64,000 bases of DNA from Limosilactobacillus mucosae DSM 13345. GTDB taxonomy: Bacteria; Bacillota; Bacilli; Lactobacillales; Lactobacillaceae. Position numbers and translations under genes: made by a program. The notes beneath the pieces are model-generated. The model did no database searches, was not told where the DNA came from, and saw only the letters and a list, made by a program, of their open reading frames with translations. The stretch lies in NCBI RefSeq assembly GCF_001436025.1, contig NZ_AZEQ01000005.1, positions 46,059-110,058 on the forward strand, written 5' to 3'. Below are positions 29,241 through 36,956 of this stretch, one piece after another; position 1 is the stretch's first letter, and each line of letters opens with the position of its first letter.

Positions 29241-29675
29241 ATGATTAAATTTTACTTTCACACAAATAATCCTGCCAAACGGCGCGCGGAAAAATGGCTG
29301 ACCAAGCATGGCCTTGACTTCCAATCCCGCAACCTGAATAAAGATCCTTTAACGCGCGATGAAGTTCTCCAATTACTGGAACTCTCGCCCGATGGCACTG
29401 AAACGCTGGTATCCGAACGTTCCAAGGCAACCAAAGAACTTTACGCCAAACATCCCGCGCCAACGATGAATCAGCTGATTGATGCCATTCAAGAAACACC
29501 ACAGATCCTTAAAAGTCCGCTAATCGTCAGTGGCCACAAAATGCTGACGGGTTTCAATGCTGATAAGATGGGGGTTTTGGTTCCTCATCAGCAGCGGCGC
29601 CTGGAACTGTCGCAACTCTTGGGCAAGCTTAACGGTCGCGGCTCAAGTCAAGCCATGCAGCTGGCCTACAATTAG
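29241..29675 (+). CDS. Spx/ArsC-family protein lacking the CxxC redox pair
   Basis: A 144-residue thioredoxin-fold protein. The family body is clear (LTKHGLDFQSRNLNKDPLTRDEVLQ, SERSKATKEL, SPLIVSGHKMLTGF). The N-terminal redox motif, CxxC in Spx, is replaced: the strand ends in HTNNPAKRRAEKWL with no cysteine. It therefore may bind RNA polymerase or act otherwise without thiol sensing. AAAGGAAA lies before ATG 29241. It forms an operon with the tetR gene and is probably co-repressed. Confidence 0.85.
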   Translation: MIKFYFHTNNPAKRRAEKWLTKHGLDFQSRNLNKDPLTRDEVLQLLELSPDGTETLVSERSKATKELYAKHPAPTMNQLIDAIQETPQILKSPLIVSGHKMLTGFNADKMGVLVPHQQRRLELSQLLGKLNGRGSSQAMQLAYN

Positions 29676-29680
29676 CCTCC

Positions 29681-29713
29681 AACCTTGTCTCAACCGATGA
29701 GATGAGGTTTTTT
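29681..29713 (+). terminator. Terminator of the tetR-spx-like operon
   Basis: AACCT..TCTCA pairs with TGAGA..AGGTT and is followed by a T run. Confidence 0.65.
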
Positions 29714-29720
29714 AATCTTA

Positions 29721-29762
29721 AAAAGCGGTGCCGTCCTCACCTCGGGACAGCACCGCTTTTAT
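29721..29762. terminator. Second, bidirectional terminator
   Basis: AAAAGCGGTGC pairs with GCACCGCTTTT around an inner GTCC/GGGAC helix, with A/T runs on both sides. It can also stop the converging methyltransferase gene. Confidence 0.8.
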
Positions 29763-29813
29763 TTACGACTCTCGTTAGTCTGATTGCATGATCGTTCAAG
29801 AAAATAAAGCGAT

Positions 29814-31181
29814 CTAGAATCGAAGCCCTTTTGGATAAAAGTTTTTAAGCGTTTGACCAACCAGCTTGCCCCAGCCACAGACATGACCCTGACAAACCAG
29901 CAGCTGCCAGCCAGGCTCGCCACTCAGCTGCAGCGTATCGCCATGCACGTATTGGCGCCACTGATCAAGCGTAATCGACAAGACATGGTCGGTATCCGTG
30001 GGCTGACTGGCTAAGGCCCAAGCCAGCGCGGGTTCAAATCGATTCTTTTTAAACGTTCCCAAATGCAGTCCCGGCCGCAGAATCGTCATCTGCGCGATCT
30101 CATCGATTCCCTTTGGCAGATCATAAAGCTGATCACCATAAGTCAGCAGATGATTTGCCTGATAGCTGGGCATCGTTTGGGCAGCAAACTTTTCAAATAA
30201 GGTTCGCTGCTCTTTGGTAATCGAATTATGGTTAGCGCGCTGCTTGCCCTTTTTCTTGCTTTTCTTTTTAGCTGATACCGGCATCACTGAACCGCCCTGC
30301 AGACGGAATTTAGCAATAAAATGGCCTTCGCCTTGGATATGATGCGGGAACAGACGCACGGCACGACTTAATTCAGGATTGCCGTCTGCCCATTCTGGTC
30401 GGCCATCGTCCATACCGGCATACTTCTTGATCGGCTCCATGGTCAGATCATAGTTGTCCAACAGCCAGGCCGCGTTTTGCTCATCTTCTTCCGGGGCAAA
30501 CGTGCAGGTGGAATAAACCAGCGTGCCCCCCGGTTTGAGCATTTTCATAGCTGAGCTTAGAATCTTGCGCTGACGATTGGCACATTCACTTGGATAATCC
30601 GGCGTCCAATACTCAATTCCGGCCGGCTCTTTGCGGAACATTCCCTCACCAGAACAAGGCGCATCCACTAAGATTCGATCAAAAAACTGCGGAAACTGTT
30701 TTTCAAGGTCAGCTGGGCTCTCATTCATCACGACTGCATGCCGAGTCCCCCAGCGTTCAAGATTTTCAGCTAGGATATTGGCCCGCTTGCGAAAGATCTC
30801 ATTGGCAACCAGCAGACCCTCATCATGCATTTTGGCGATTAAATGCGTACTTTTACCACCTGGGGCCGCGCATAGATCCAGCACACGCTCACCCGGCTGC
30901 GGATCCACGACCTCGCCAACGTACATGGCGCTGGGTTCCTGGCTGTATACCCAACCGGTAACGTGATCCAGCGACTTGCCATCAACCTTGCCAAACCAGC
31001 CATTTTCAACATATTCAATCTTACCTGACGCTGTTTTCAACGTGGCATCCGGTTGGCCGTTTTTTAAAGGATTGGTACGAAAGCCGCTGCAGCTTGGCTG
31101 ATCAAACGCGGCCAAAAACGCATCGGTCTCATTACCTAACAGCTGACGGTATTTTTCAATAAAAGCAGTTGGTAGTTTCAC
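29814..31181 (-). CDS. 16S rRNA cytosine-C5 methyltransferase, RsmF-like
   Basis: A 455-residue NOL1/NOP2/Sun-family enzyme. The SAM-binding loop LDLCAAPGGKSTHL and the two catalytic cysteine motifs DAPCSGEGMFR and YSTCTFAPEEDE mark the methyltransferase domain (about residues 95-290). The C-terminal third resembles the PUA-like RNA-binding region of Gram-positive RsmF/YebU homologues. GTG start behind GAGGAGC. It stands alone. Confidence 0.9.
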   Translation of the reverse strand: MKLPTAFIEKYRQLLGNETDAFLAAFDQPSCSGFRTNPLKNGQPDATLKTASGKIEYVENGWFGKVDGKSLDHVTGWVYSQEPSAMYVGEVVDPQPGERVLDLCAAPGGKSTHLIAKMHDEGLLVANEIFRKRANILAENLERWGTRHAVVMNESPADLEKQFPQFFDRILVDAPCSGEGMFRKEPAGIEYWTPDYPSECANRQRKILSSAMKMLKPGGTLVYSTCTFAPEEDEQNAAWLLDNYDLTMEPIKKYAGMDDGRPEWADGNPELSRAVRLFPHHIQGEGHFIAKFRLQGGSVMPVSAKKKSKKKGKQRANHNSITKEQRTLFEKFAAQTMPSYQANHLLTYGDQLYDLPKGIDEIAQMTILRPGLHLGTFKKNRFEPALAWALASQPTDTDHVLSITLDQWRQYVHGDTLQLSGEPGWQLLVCQGHVCGWGKLVGQTLKNFYPKGLRF

Positions 31182-31223
31182 AAAAAAAGCTCCTCGTCAT
31201 AAAATATCCTTATTATTATAGCA

Positions 31224-32021
31224 TTATTCTATCGCCAAAGCCGTTAGATGGAGCTTACGGGTTAGAACGTCAACCTTTGAGTCATACAGCGCCTGGATAA
31301 ACTCATCATCCTCAGCGTCATAATAAAGATACTGGCCTTTTTCGTTTGCCAATAATTCAATCAGAATACGAATGGCCCGACCATTGCCCTCGCGAAATGG
31401 ATGCAGGTAGTTCAGCTCATCCAAAAGCTTGGCGTATGCGGCTGTCTGTGGTCGTGACTGCCGTTTTAAAGCGGTAATCTCAGCATTGACCGAGCGAATG
31501 CCATTGTCAAAAACGTTCGGCGGCAAAAACAACGTCTGCTGCTTGGTTAGATTATAGTTGCGCAGCTCACCGGCCCAGTCGTATAGATCGCCAAACAAGG
31601 CCCGGTTGATCCGGCATAGATCGTCAACACTGGCTATCTTAAAACCGCGCTGCAGCATTCTCAGCCCTACCAATGAACCTTGAACAAACTCATGCTCATC
31701 AAGATCCGCTTTATCATGAATGCCCAGCTTATTTTTCAAGGTGCCGTTTGGATTTAAAAAAGTATGAGTTAAGGCCTGCTCATCCGTGATCGCCGGCTTA
31801 GCAACCGGAACCCGCCAATGCCGCAGCCGATCCAATTGTGCGTCTAATTCAGGCTGCGGGTGATCATATGCATCAGCCAATGCCCGTATCTGTTCATCGG
31901 TTGGCTCCCAGCCTTCCACGGCACTGTTGGCAACCGTCACTGCCAGTAGCTGAAATTTGCGCGGATTGCGAAACTCAACGCCGCCAATATGATGCGTTTT
32001 GCGATTAATCAAAGCTGTCAT
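31224..32021 (-). CDS. Fic-domain protein with VbhA-like N-terminus
   Basis: A 265-residue protein with a complete Fic motif, HPFREGNGRAIR, in the C-terminal half. Such enzymes transfer AMP or related groups to target proteins. The N-terminal part (ANSAVEGWEPTDEQIRALADAY) resembles the VbhA-type antitoxin helix that blocks the Fic active site, but the residue expected as Ser/Thr in (S/T)xxxEG is Asn here. ATG 32021 follows AGAAGGGAAG; the frame extends 20 codons further upstream without a ribosome site. It is the last chromosomal gene before the prophage. Confidence 0.88.
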   Translation of the reverse strand: MTALINRKTHHIGGVEFRNPRKFQLLAVTVANSAVEGWEPTDEQIRALADAYDHPQPELDAQLDRLRHWRVPVAKPAITDEQALTHTFLNPNGTLKNKLGIHDKADLDEHEFVQGSLVGLRMLQRGFKIASVDDLCRINRALFGDLYDWAGELRNYNLTKQQTLFLPPNVFDNGIRSVNAEITALKRQSRPQTAAYAKLLDELNYLHPFREGNGRAIRILIELLANEKGQYLYYDAEDDEFIQALYDSKVDVLTRKLHLTALAIE

Positions 32022-32081
32022 GTTGCCATCTTCCCTTCTGAATCTAATTAACCCAATTGTAGCGCGCCCGTTGGCCATCAA

Positions 32082-32217
32082 ACAATGCTTTCAAACATTA
32101 AAAGCTAAGGTCGGTATAATGTTATATAGTTTTTTATAGTGCGCAAATATGCATATCAGCTTAATTCAGCGATATATAATGACCTATAAATTTTCTAACC
32201 GTTGCACTTTCATTGCA
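32082..32217. other. Probable prophage/chromosome junction
   Basis: An AT-rich stretch without a gene between the Fic gene and the first phage-type gene. One phage attachment core should lie here, but the other end is outside the window, so the repeated core cannot be identified. Confidence 0.4.
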
Positions 32218-32243
32218 CAAAAAACGGCCGTCATATGACGACC
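32218..32243 (-). terminator. Terminator of the accessory cassette
   Basis: CGGTCGTCATATGACGGCCG is an almost perfect palindrome, followed on the minus strand by a six-T run. Confidence 0.75.
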
Positions 32244-32246
32244 GCT

Positions 32247-32456
32247 TTATTTTTTACGTGGATCTTTAATGCCAGTTGCAGCTTCCATTCCCGCAGTTGT
32301 TACTACCAAAGTTTTCCCGATTACTCTATATGATCCATTGGGCCATTTTTGAGGGCTTTGTCGGATCGAGTTACGAACATACGCAATATTTTTTCCCCAA
32401 ATCTTAGCTGCATCAGTTGCGCTCATAATGTCTGGGCTATTTAAATCAATATCCAT
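32247..32456 (-). CDS. Small HTH-like phage protein
   Basis: A 69-residue protein. MSATDAAKIWGKNIAYVRNSIRQSP looks like a helix-turn-helix; the C-terminal KTLVVTTAGMEAATG resembles small wing-like segments of phage DNA-binding proteins. Its ribosome site AGGAG lies inside the end of the preceding 30-codon gene. It is the third gene of a separately promoted cassette and may regulate that promoter, which is inference. Confidence 0.7.
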   Translation of the reverse strand: MDIDLNSPDIMSATDAAKIWGKNIAYVRNSIRQSPQKWPNGSYRVIGKTLVVTTAGMEAATGIKDPRKK

Positions 32457-32457
32457 T

Positions 32458-32550
32458 TTAAGGTTTCACTCCTAACCATTGTAAAACAATCAAAATGATA
32501 ATTATTATCGAACATACTAAGACAATAGTGTGTGCTGTTTTTTTAGTCAT
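32458..32550 (-). CDS. Membrane microprotein, 30 residues
   Basis: MTKKTAHTIVLVC, then an Ile-rich hydrophobic helix, ending QWLGVKP. A single membrane-spanning peptide with a basic N-terminus. AAGGGG lies 11 nt upstream of the ATG. The last six residues, WLGVKP, are identical to those of the neighbouring 42-residue gene. One base separates its stop from the next gene's start. The function is unknown; small holin-like or toxin-like peptides are alternatives. Confidence 0.6.
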   Translation of the reverse strand: MTKKTAHTIVLVCSIIIIILIVLQWLGVKP

Positions 32551-32628
32551 AGTTGATTAATCCCCTTCCATATTCTAAAATACGGAAATAAGGGTTTGGG
32601 TTTCCCCGCGCCCCTATTTCAAAGAGTG

Positions 32629-32757
32629 TTAAGGCTTAACTCCTAGCCAATCTAGCAATGCGATAATCGCCGCAATGATTGATGCGATTGCTGATGTGGT
32701 TTCGAGCGGTGAAGCTTTTACGCTCTTTTTCTTTTTATGTCCTTTATGTTTAGACAT
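32629..32757 (-). CDS. Membrane microprotein, 42 residues
   Basis: Starts MSKHKGHKKKKSVKA, strongly basic, then a hydrophobic helix (IASIIAAIIALLDWLG) and the end DWLGVKP. A strong AAAGGGGGG site is 7 nt before the ATG. It is the first gene after a good promoter. The basic head plus one helix would suit a membrane-inserted peptide. It shares its C-terminus with the 30-residue gene downstream, suggesting a common origin or a common binding partner. Confidence 0.65.
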   Translation of the reverse strand: MSKHKGHKKKKSVKASPLETTSAIASIIAAIIALLDWLGVKP

Positions 32758-32789
32758 TTTGCTTCCCCCCTTTCCTAATTGATATATTT

Positions 32790-32832
32790 ATTATAACACT
32801 GTACAGAACTATATTCAATACTTTACAGTGTT
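32790..32832 (-). promoter_or_regulatory. Cassette promoter with inverted-repeat operator
   Basis: On the minus strand TTGAAT is separated by 17 nt from a perfect TATAAT. Nine-base inverted repeats AACACTGTA (32795-32803) and TACAGTGTT (32824-32832) lie on both sides of the -35 box, 20 nt apart, as expected for a regulator binding site. Confidence 0.75.
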
Positions 32833-32841
32833 TTTTATTTA

Positions 32842-32870
32842 AAATAAAAAAAGCCCTAGCCGTAGCTAGG
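32842..32870 (-). terminator. Terminator of the collagen-repeat tail gene
   Basis: CCTAGC-CGTA-GCTAGG stem, then a T-rich run on the minus strand. Confidence 0.85.
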
Positions 32871-32878
32871 ACTAAACA

Positions 32879-33952
32879 CTATGATTTTTTCGTTGCACCT
32901 AATGATAAGATTGTGCTTTCAGTGAAAAGGCCAACCGCAAACATCATCTTTGCAAAATCGACTTCGCCGACATCGCTACCGGTTGACGTAATACGGCAAG
33001 CGCTCCAGTCGTACTGATCAACATCAGCATATGGTTCATGCACCACGCAAGACTTCCACAACTCGAACTGCGCTGGTGTAGCTTTTTGCATTGCGCTTAC
33101 GGTCAGAAAACCGTTGATATAGGATAGCACGTTACACCAACATTGATCGTGAACAAACGATTGTGAAGTTACACTACCATAGCCAGCTGAACCAGTTGCA
33201 TACAACGGGACCCAGCTTGCCATCGTCCGCATTTCAACCCAACAGCCATTGTCGAACCGACCGATGATATTTTTTGAATCGTTCATATCAACAAAAAGGC
33301 TTGTCGCAGCACGTTTTGTTGGCGCGACACTCGGCGCCTTAAGACTGTTGATAAAGTCTTGCTCTGTTCCGCTGTTACCGGCGTCAAGCCATGTTTGGTA
33401 GGCACTCTTGCCATCGTTCCCATTGCTACCAGGATCGCCCTTTTCGCCTTGAGTACCTTTCAAGCTATTCAGAAAGTCTTGTTGAGTGCCTTTGTTTCCG
33501 GCGTCAAGCCAAATTTGATAAGCGCTTTTTCCATCGTTACCTTTTTCAGCAGTGCCACCGCTACCCGCATTTTTCAGCTTAGATTCGATTTCAGCCTTGA
33601 TTTCGCTAACCGTTAAGGTTGGCAGCACTTCGCCAACCATTGCCGTTACATTGGCTTGCAAACCCAGATAGCCTTTATCCTTGTTAGGATAGATTCTTGT
33701 TTTATCGCCATTCGTAACCCATAGTTCAGCGGTGTACATATCAGACGGCAAGCCTTTAAGTTCCTGACTGCTGAATGAAGGTTCGGTTAACGCTATATCC
33801 TTGATATAACCGCTCTGATTGCCCAATTTCAGCGTGTAAGTCATGTTGTCGGTAAATTCTAGCCGTTCATCATTAACAAGCGCTATGACGTTAATAGTGC
33901 GGTCTGTGTCATCGACTTTGATAACACGTGGATAAAAAATTAATTGTTCCAT
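32879..33952 (-). CDS. Phage structural protein with collagen-like repeats
   Basis: A 357-residue protein. The N-terminal 110 residues resemble baseplate upper-protein domains of Lactobacillales phages. Two copies of a DGKSAYQxWLDAGNxGTxxDFxNSLK repeat flank a short Gly-Glu-Lys-Gly-Asp-Pro collagen-like stretch. The C-terminal 140 residues are unrecognised and could bind a receptor. Unusually it lies downstream of the endolysin, between two terminators, so it may be an exchangeable fibre or surface protein. Confidence 0.7.
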   Translation of the reverse strand: MEQLIFYPRVIKVDDTDRTINVIALVNDERLEFTDNMTYTLKLGNQSGYIKDIALTEPSFSSQELKGLPSDMYTAELWVTNGDKTRIYPNKDKGYLGLQANVTAMVGEVLPTLTVSEIKAEIESKLKNAGSGGTAEKGNDGKSAYQIWLDAGNKGTQQDFLNSLKGTQGEKGDPGSNGNDGKSAYQTWLDAGNSGTEQDFINSLKAPSVAPTKRAATSLFVDMNDSKNIIGRFDNGCWVEMRTMASWVPLYATGSAGYGSVTSQSFVHDQCWCNVLSYINGFLTVSAMQKATPAQFELWKSCVVHEPYADVDQYDWSACRITSTGSDVGEVDFAKMMFAVGLFTESTILSLGATKKS

Positions 33953-33974
33953 TATATAAGCTCCCTTTTGATAC

Positions 33975-34005
33975 GAAAAAAAGACCTAGCCGTTAAGCTA
34001 GGTCT
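33975..34005 (-). terminator. Terminator of the lysis genes
   Basis: AGACCTAGC pairs with GCTAGGTCT around a 6-nt loop; seven T residues follow on the minus strand. Confidence 0.9.
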
Positions 34006-34010
34006 AATCG

Positions 34011-34946
34011 TTATTTGAAAGTGCCGTAAGGCTCACCAGTATTAGCATTTCGGCATACCAGATAGCCGTATTGACCGTTGCCACGTGGTTGACGCAGCCA
34101 AACGAACCCGTTATGACGGCTCCATGCGTCATATTTAATCACGCTACCAGAAGGCAAGACAGCGATTGACGTTGCGGTTACTTTAGCACCCCACCGCAGA
34201 TGCAGTGCAGTTGTACTCGTGAACGTACCATTTTCAGCGTGCCATTCGTCGCCCAGTGCGTCCTTCCAGACCGTTTCAGCGGGCTTGTTAGTCGGTTGTG
34301 CAGGCTGTTCCGGTTGCTTAACTTCGGTTGGGTTAAACAGCGCCAAAGCGTTGTCAGTCAGCGTGATAGACCCGTCAACCTTGTAACCTAACAGGTTATC
34401 AGTATACTGCCATGCGTCAACGTAGTTGGCACTTGGGAAGTAGTTAAAGTTAGGCTCTTTGCCGTCTGCTTTACCGTTTGCCAGTACGTATGCAGCTAAC
34501 CAGAAGAAATCGCAGTGCGGGTGGATTGCTTCCAGATCAAACTTAGGTAGCAGATACTTGTAGGTATAGAAACCGGTATGATAACCAGCGTTGCGCAACA
34601 TATCCAAGAACACGATAACGCTTGACGTTGGCATGTTGTTGATTTCAGCGTCAAGGACTAACAGCGTGCCAGGCTTAACGTTTGCCTTTGCCTTAGCGTT
34701 TGCGATAAAGAAATCAGCTTCCGCCTTTGCTCCGGCGTCATTCGTGAAACGTCCGAAATGGTAGAATGCAAAGCCGTTAACACCACCCGCAGCAGCATTA
34801 TTTACTTCGCTTTGAATATAAGGGTTGACGTAGTTAGTGCTTTCTGTAACCTTAACGATTGCTTTAGTTGCACCGATTGCGCGGTAGTCGTTAGCGGTCA
34901 GGTTAGCTTGATAACTAGCCAGATCAATCATGATTTCGCGTGCCAT
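34011..34946 (-). CDS. Endolysin, GH25 muramidase
   Basis: A 311-residue lysin. The GH25 domain (about residues 1-190) starts MIDLASYQANLT and has VLDAEIN with the acidic catalytic pair. A linker rich in Pro/Gln/Thr leads to an SH3_5 wall-binding domain (TTALHLRWGAKVTA, YDAWSRHNGFVWLRQPRGNGQYGYLVCR). ATG 34946, behind AAGGAGG, is preferred over starts 14 codons upstream; it lies 22 nt inside the holin gene. No signal peptide, so export needs the holin. Confidence 0.94.
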   Translation of the reverse strand: MAREIMIDLASYQANLTANDYRAIGATKAIVKVTESTNYVNPYIQSEVNNAAAGGVNGFAFYHFGRFTNDAGAKAEADFFIANAKAKANVKPGTLLVLDAEINNMPTSSVIVFLDMLRNAGYHTGFYTYKYLLPKFDLEAIHPHCDFFWLAAYVLANGKADGKEPNFNYFPSANYVDAWQYTDNLLGYKVDGSITLTDNALALFNPTEVKQPEQPAQPTNKPAETVWKDALGDEWHAENGTFTSTTALHLRWGAKVTATSIAVLPSGSVIKYDAWSRHNGFVWLRQPRGNGQYGYLVCRNANTGEPYGTFK

Positions 34947-35373
34947 TTTTGACCTCCTTGTTATTGTCTTCGTGAACATACTCATCACTTAATTTGTAGA
35001 TATACTGCTTGACAAAATCGGGAACGGGTACGCCCATTTGCCCCAGATTTTCAATGATCGAAACAGCATAAAACAAAACATAAAAGATAATCAGCGTGTC
35101 GCCGGCACTCCGAAATCCGTTGATGTCAAGCATAGGATAAAGCGTAATAATGATTAGCAGCAATACCCCGTGCCGAATCAAGCCATCAGTGCCTTTGCGA
35201 CTGCTCGTTTTCTTGGTAACCAAAGACTTCAAAAAGCCCGTGATAATGTCAGCGACGACAATCCAGACAAACAGCCACACGATTTTGTTATCGACAAGCA
35301 TATGCAAGTGCTCCATGTATTGCATATGATATGGTACGCCTGGACCGTCAGCAAGATACTTAATAACGTCCAA
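34924..35373 (-). CDS. Phage holin
   Basis: A 149-residue membrane protein with three hydrophobic helices (IVWLFVWIVVADIITG, GVLLLIIITLYPMLD, LIIFYVLFYAVSIIENLG) and a hydrophilic tail, as in the TcdE/phage-lysis holin family. TTG start behind TTAGGAG. It precedes and overlaps the endolysin gene. The pair lies after a terminator that overlaps the end of xkdX, so lysis expression needs readthrough or its own weak promoter. Confidence 0.9.
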   Translation of the reverse strand: MDVIKYLADGPGVPYHMQYMEHLHMLVDNKIVWLFVWIVVADIITGFLKSLVTKKTSSRKGTDGLIRHGVLLLIIITLYPMLDINGFRSAGDTLIIFYVLFYAVSIIENLGQMGVPVPDFVKQYIYKLSDEYVHEDNNKEVKNGTRNHD

Positions 35374-35430
35374 TTTCCCAACTCCTAACTGCCGCCTTGC
35401 TATGCAATACTGTTATCTTTCATAGGCGAC

Positions 35431-35460
35431 AAAATAAAAAGATTACGCAGCTACGTAATC
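35431..35460 (-). terminator. Terminator overlapping the xkdX stop codon
   Basis: GATTACG pairs with CGTAATC around a 6-nt loop, then TTTTTATTTT on the minus strand. The last codons of the gene form the stem. Confidence 0.8.
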
Positions 35461-35577
35461 TTGTCCGGTGATTTCCTTGAATTGTTCGGCGGTCAGCCAA
35501 CCGACAAAAACCGCGTCCTTGCATTGTTGTACCGTGAAATAGCCCTTTGGGTAATACATCTTAAAAATAGAATACAT
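35443..35577 (-). CDS. xkdX: XkdX family phage protein
   Basis: A 44-residue protein, MYSIFKMYYPKGYFTVQQ then DAVFVGWLTAEQFKEITGQDY, the typical pattern of the XkdX family found just before holins. GAGGTAAAAGCT precedes the ATG. The function is unknown. Confidence 0.85.
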   Translation of the reverse strand: MYSIFKMYYPKGYFTVQQCKDAVFVGWLTAEQFKEITGQDYVAA

Positions 35578-35594
35578 AGCTTTTACCTCGCTTC

Positions 35595-35963
35595 TTAGTT
35601 AGTTGACTTTGCGTTTGCCAGTAGTGCACTGGTCAGACTAGCGATTTGCTTTCCTTGCTGATTAACCGTCATTTGCGTTTGCAGCAGTTGAGCCGTAAGC
35701 ATGCTGATAGTTTTATCATCAGAGTTTGGCTCTGCCTTTGTTTCTTCATGTGGCACTTCCGGTAAACTCTTGCGCCAAGTTTCTTCGTCTACACCGGCCC
35801 AAGCCGACCCGTTCCAGGTAGGGTTAAGCAACGGCTTACCTTCGTTGTCAAATGGCGCGATAGTCGTTGCGTTTGCGGGAACTTGTGCGTCATCTTCAAC
35901 GATGTCAAAGTAGCTAAATGCGTTTTTGTTCGTTGAATCGAAAAAATAAATCTTTTTTGACAT
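35595..35963 (-). CDS. Phage tail-tip associated protein
   Basis: A 122-residue protein. KKIYFFDSTNKNAFSYF at the start and LNPTWNGSAWAGVDEE in the middle recall small baseplate-associated proteins that precede XkdX genes. The C-terminal 35 residues are a probable coiled coil. GGAGGTGA site. The precise role is not known. Confidence 0.6.
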   Translation of the reverse strand: MSKKIYFFDSTNKNAFSYFDIVEDDAQVPANATTIAPFDNEGKPLLNPTWNGSAWAGVDEETWRKSLPEVPHEETKAEPNSDDKTISMLTAQLLQTQMTVNQQGKQIASLTSALLANAKSTN

Positions 35964-35979
35964 TAATAATCACCTCCGA

Positions 35980-36462
35980 TTAATACAGCAACCACACACC
36001 AGATACATTCACCATCGGCTGACTCCCAGAATCGTGCGGATAACGAGAACGAGAATACATGTTGATTTGTCCAGTGTTAGTGTCTAGATTGAAATCTGCC
36101 GTGTAAAAACCGTTATTTTGATTACCTTCGCCAACTGCAAGGCCGTAATGCAGTTTGATTGCATGAGTAGCTCCTCCCAGAAAACTTTTAGGCACAGAAC
36201 CAATTTTCATATTCTGCCACTCGTTATAAGTTGGGACTTCAATTAACGTGAACTCGATCATAAAAATGCTAAGCGTAGTACCGACTTTGATAATGTCAGC
36301 TTGATTATAACCATCCTTTAACTTACCAATTGCAGGAACAATATTGTTAGTGTGATCAATACTTACAGTTGTTGCATTGACGAAATCTTTCAACTTTTCA
36401 AAGTTAGCTTGAATAGCTTCAGGGCCTTTGTCCATTCCGCTAAAAATCTTAGTAAGGTCCAT
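35980..36462 (-). CDS. Phage tail-tip protein sharing the fibre head domain
   Basis: A 160-residue protein with a helical start (QANFEKLKDFVNAT) and a beta-rich rest. The stretch IGSVPKSFLGGATHAIKLHY corresponds to similar stretches in the two upstream fibre genes (IGTEPSGFFGGGNRQ and IGTEPNGLGSGPSGFGQ). It probably carries a carbohydrate-binding or receptor-contact domain. AAGAGGTGA precedes the ATG. Confidence 0.6.
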   Translation of the reverse strand: MDLTKIFSGMDKGPEAIQANFEKLKDFVNATTVSIDHTNNIVPAIGKLKDGYNQADIIKVGTTLSIFMIEFTLIEVPTYNEWQNMKIGSVPKSFLGGATHAIKLHYGLAVGEGNQNNGFYTADFNLDTNTGQINMYSRSRYPHDSGSQPMVNVSGVWLLY

Positions 36463-36473
36463 TTTTTCACCTC

Positions 36474-36944
36474 TTAATTCTTAAAATAAATAGCCTTGAC
36501 GCCATCGAATACGCCAAAGCTACCATCATCTAATCTTTGCATTAGTTTGTTGTCTGAGAATTTATCAAACGATGAAAGAATCTCAAGCGTGCTAATGCCG
36601 TTAGCAACACTAACCACTTCAACCGACAACGTTTGACGATTCCCACCACCAAAAAAACCGCTAGGCTCAGTCCCAATTGGAACGCTACCTAATGGATATT
36701 CAAGATAGGTTACAGTGTAGGTTGTCCCTACTGTTAAGGTAGTAGGAACACGAATACGAATGCCATGCGTATTGACGGCCAGCCAGGAACCCGCTCCTTC
36801 TCGAATCCCGTTCCAAGAATACACGTGAAACCAATAGTTAGTTCTGGGTTTAAGGCCGGTTATCGTGTACGATTTGGCGCTCGTTGTTGCAATCAAAGTA
36901 GCAGCCCCGTTTTTCGTGCTACTATCTTCAATGCGAAACTGCAT
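36474..36944 (-). CDS. Fibre protein starting with the second half of an FN3 domain
   Basis: A 156-residue protein. Residues 1-55 (MQFRIEDSS then SYTITGLKPRTNYWFHVYSWNG) are strands C to G of a fibronectin type III domain; strands A and B are at the C-terminus of the upstream gene. Residues 60-156 form a head domain with IGTEPSGFFGGG. It lies in the same reading frame as the upstream gene with one TAA and four codons between them. Only a weak GGGTGA site is seen, so translation is probably coupled or partly by readthrough. Confidence 0.7.
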   Translation of the reverse strand: MQFRIEDSSTKNGAATLIATTSAKSYTITGLKPRTNYWFHVYSWNGIREGAGSWLAVNTHGIRIRVPTTLTVGTTYTVTYLEYPLGSVPIGTEPSGFFGGGNRQTLSVEVVSVANGISTLEILSSFDKFSDNKLMQRLDDGSFGVFDGVKAIYFKN

Positions 36945-36956
36945 AAGATCACCCGC

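Noticed and set aside
32082..32217. Attachment site core
   Set aside because: The second copy would be outside the window, so no repeat could be compared.
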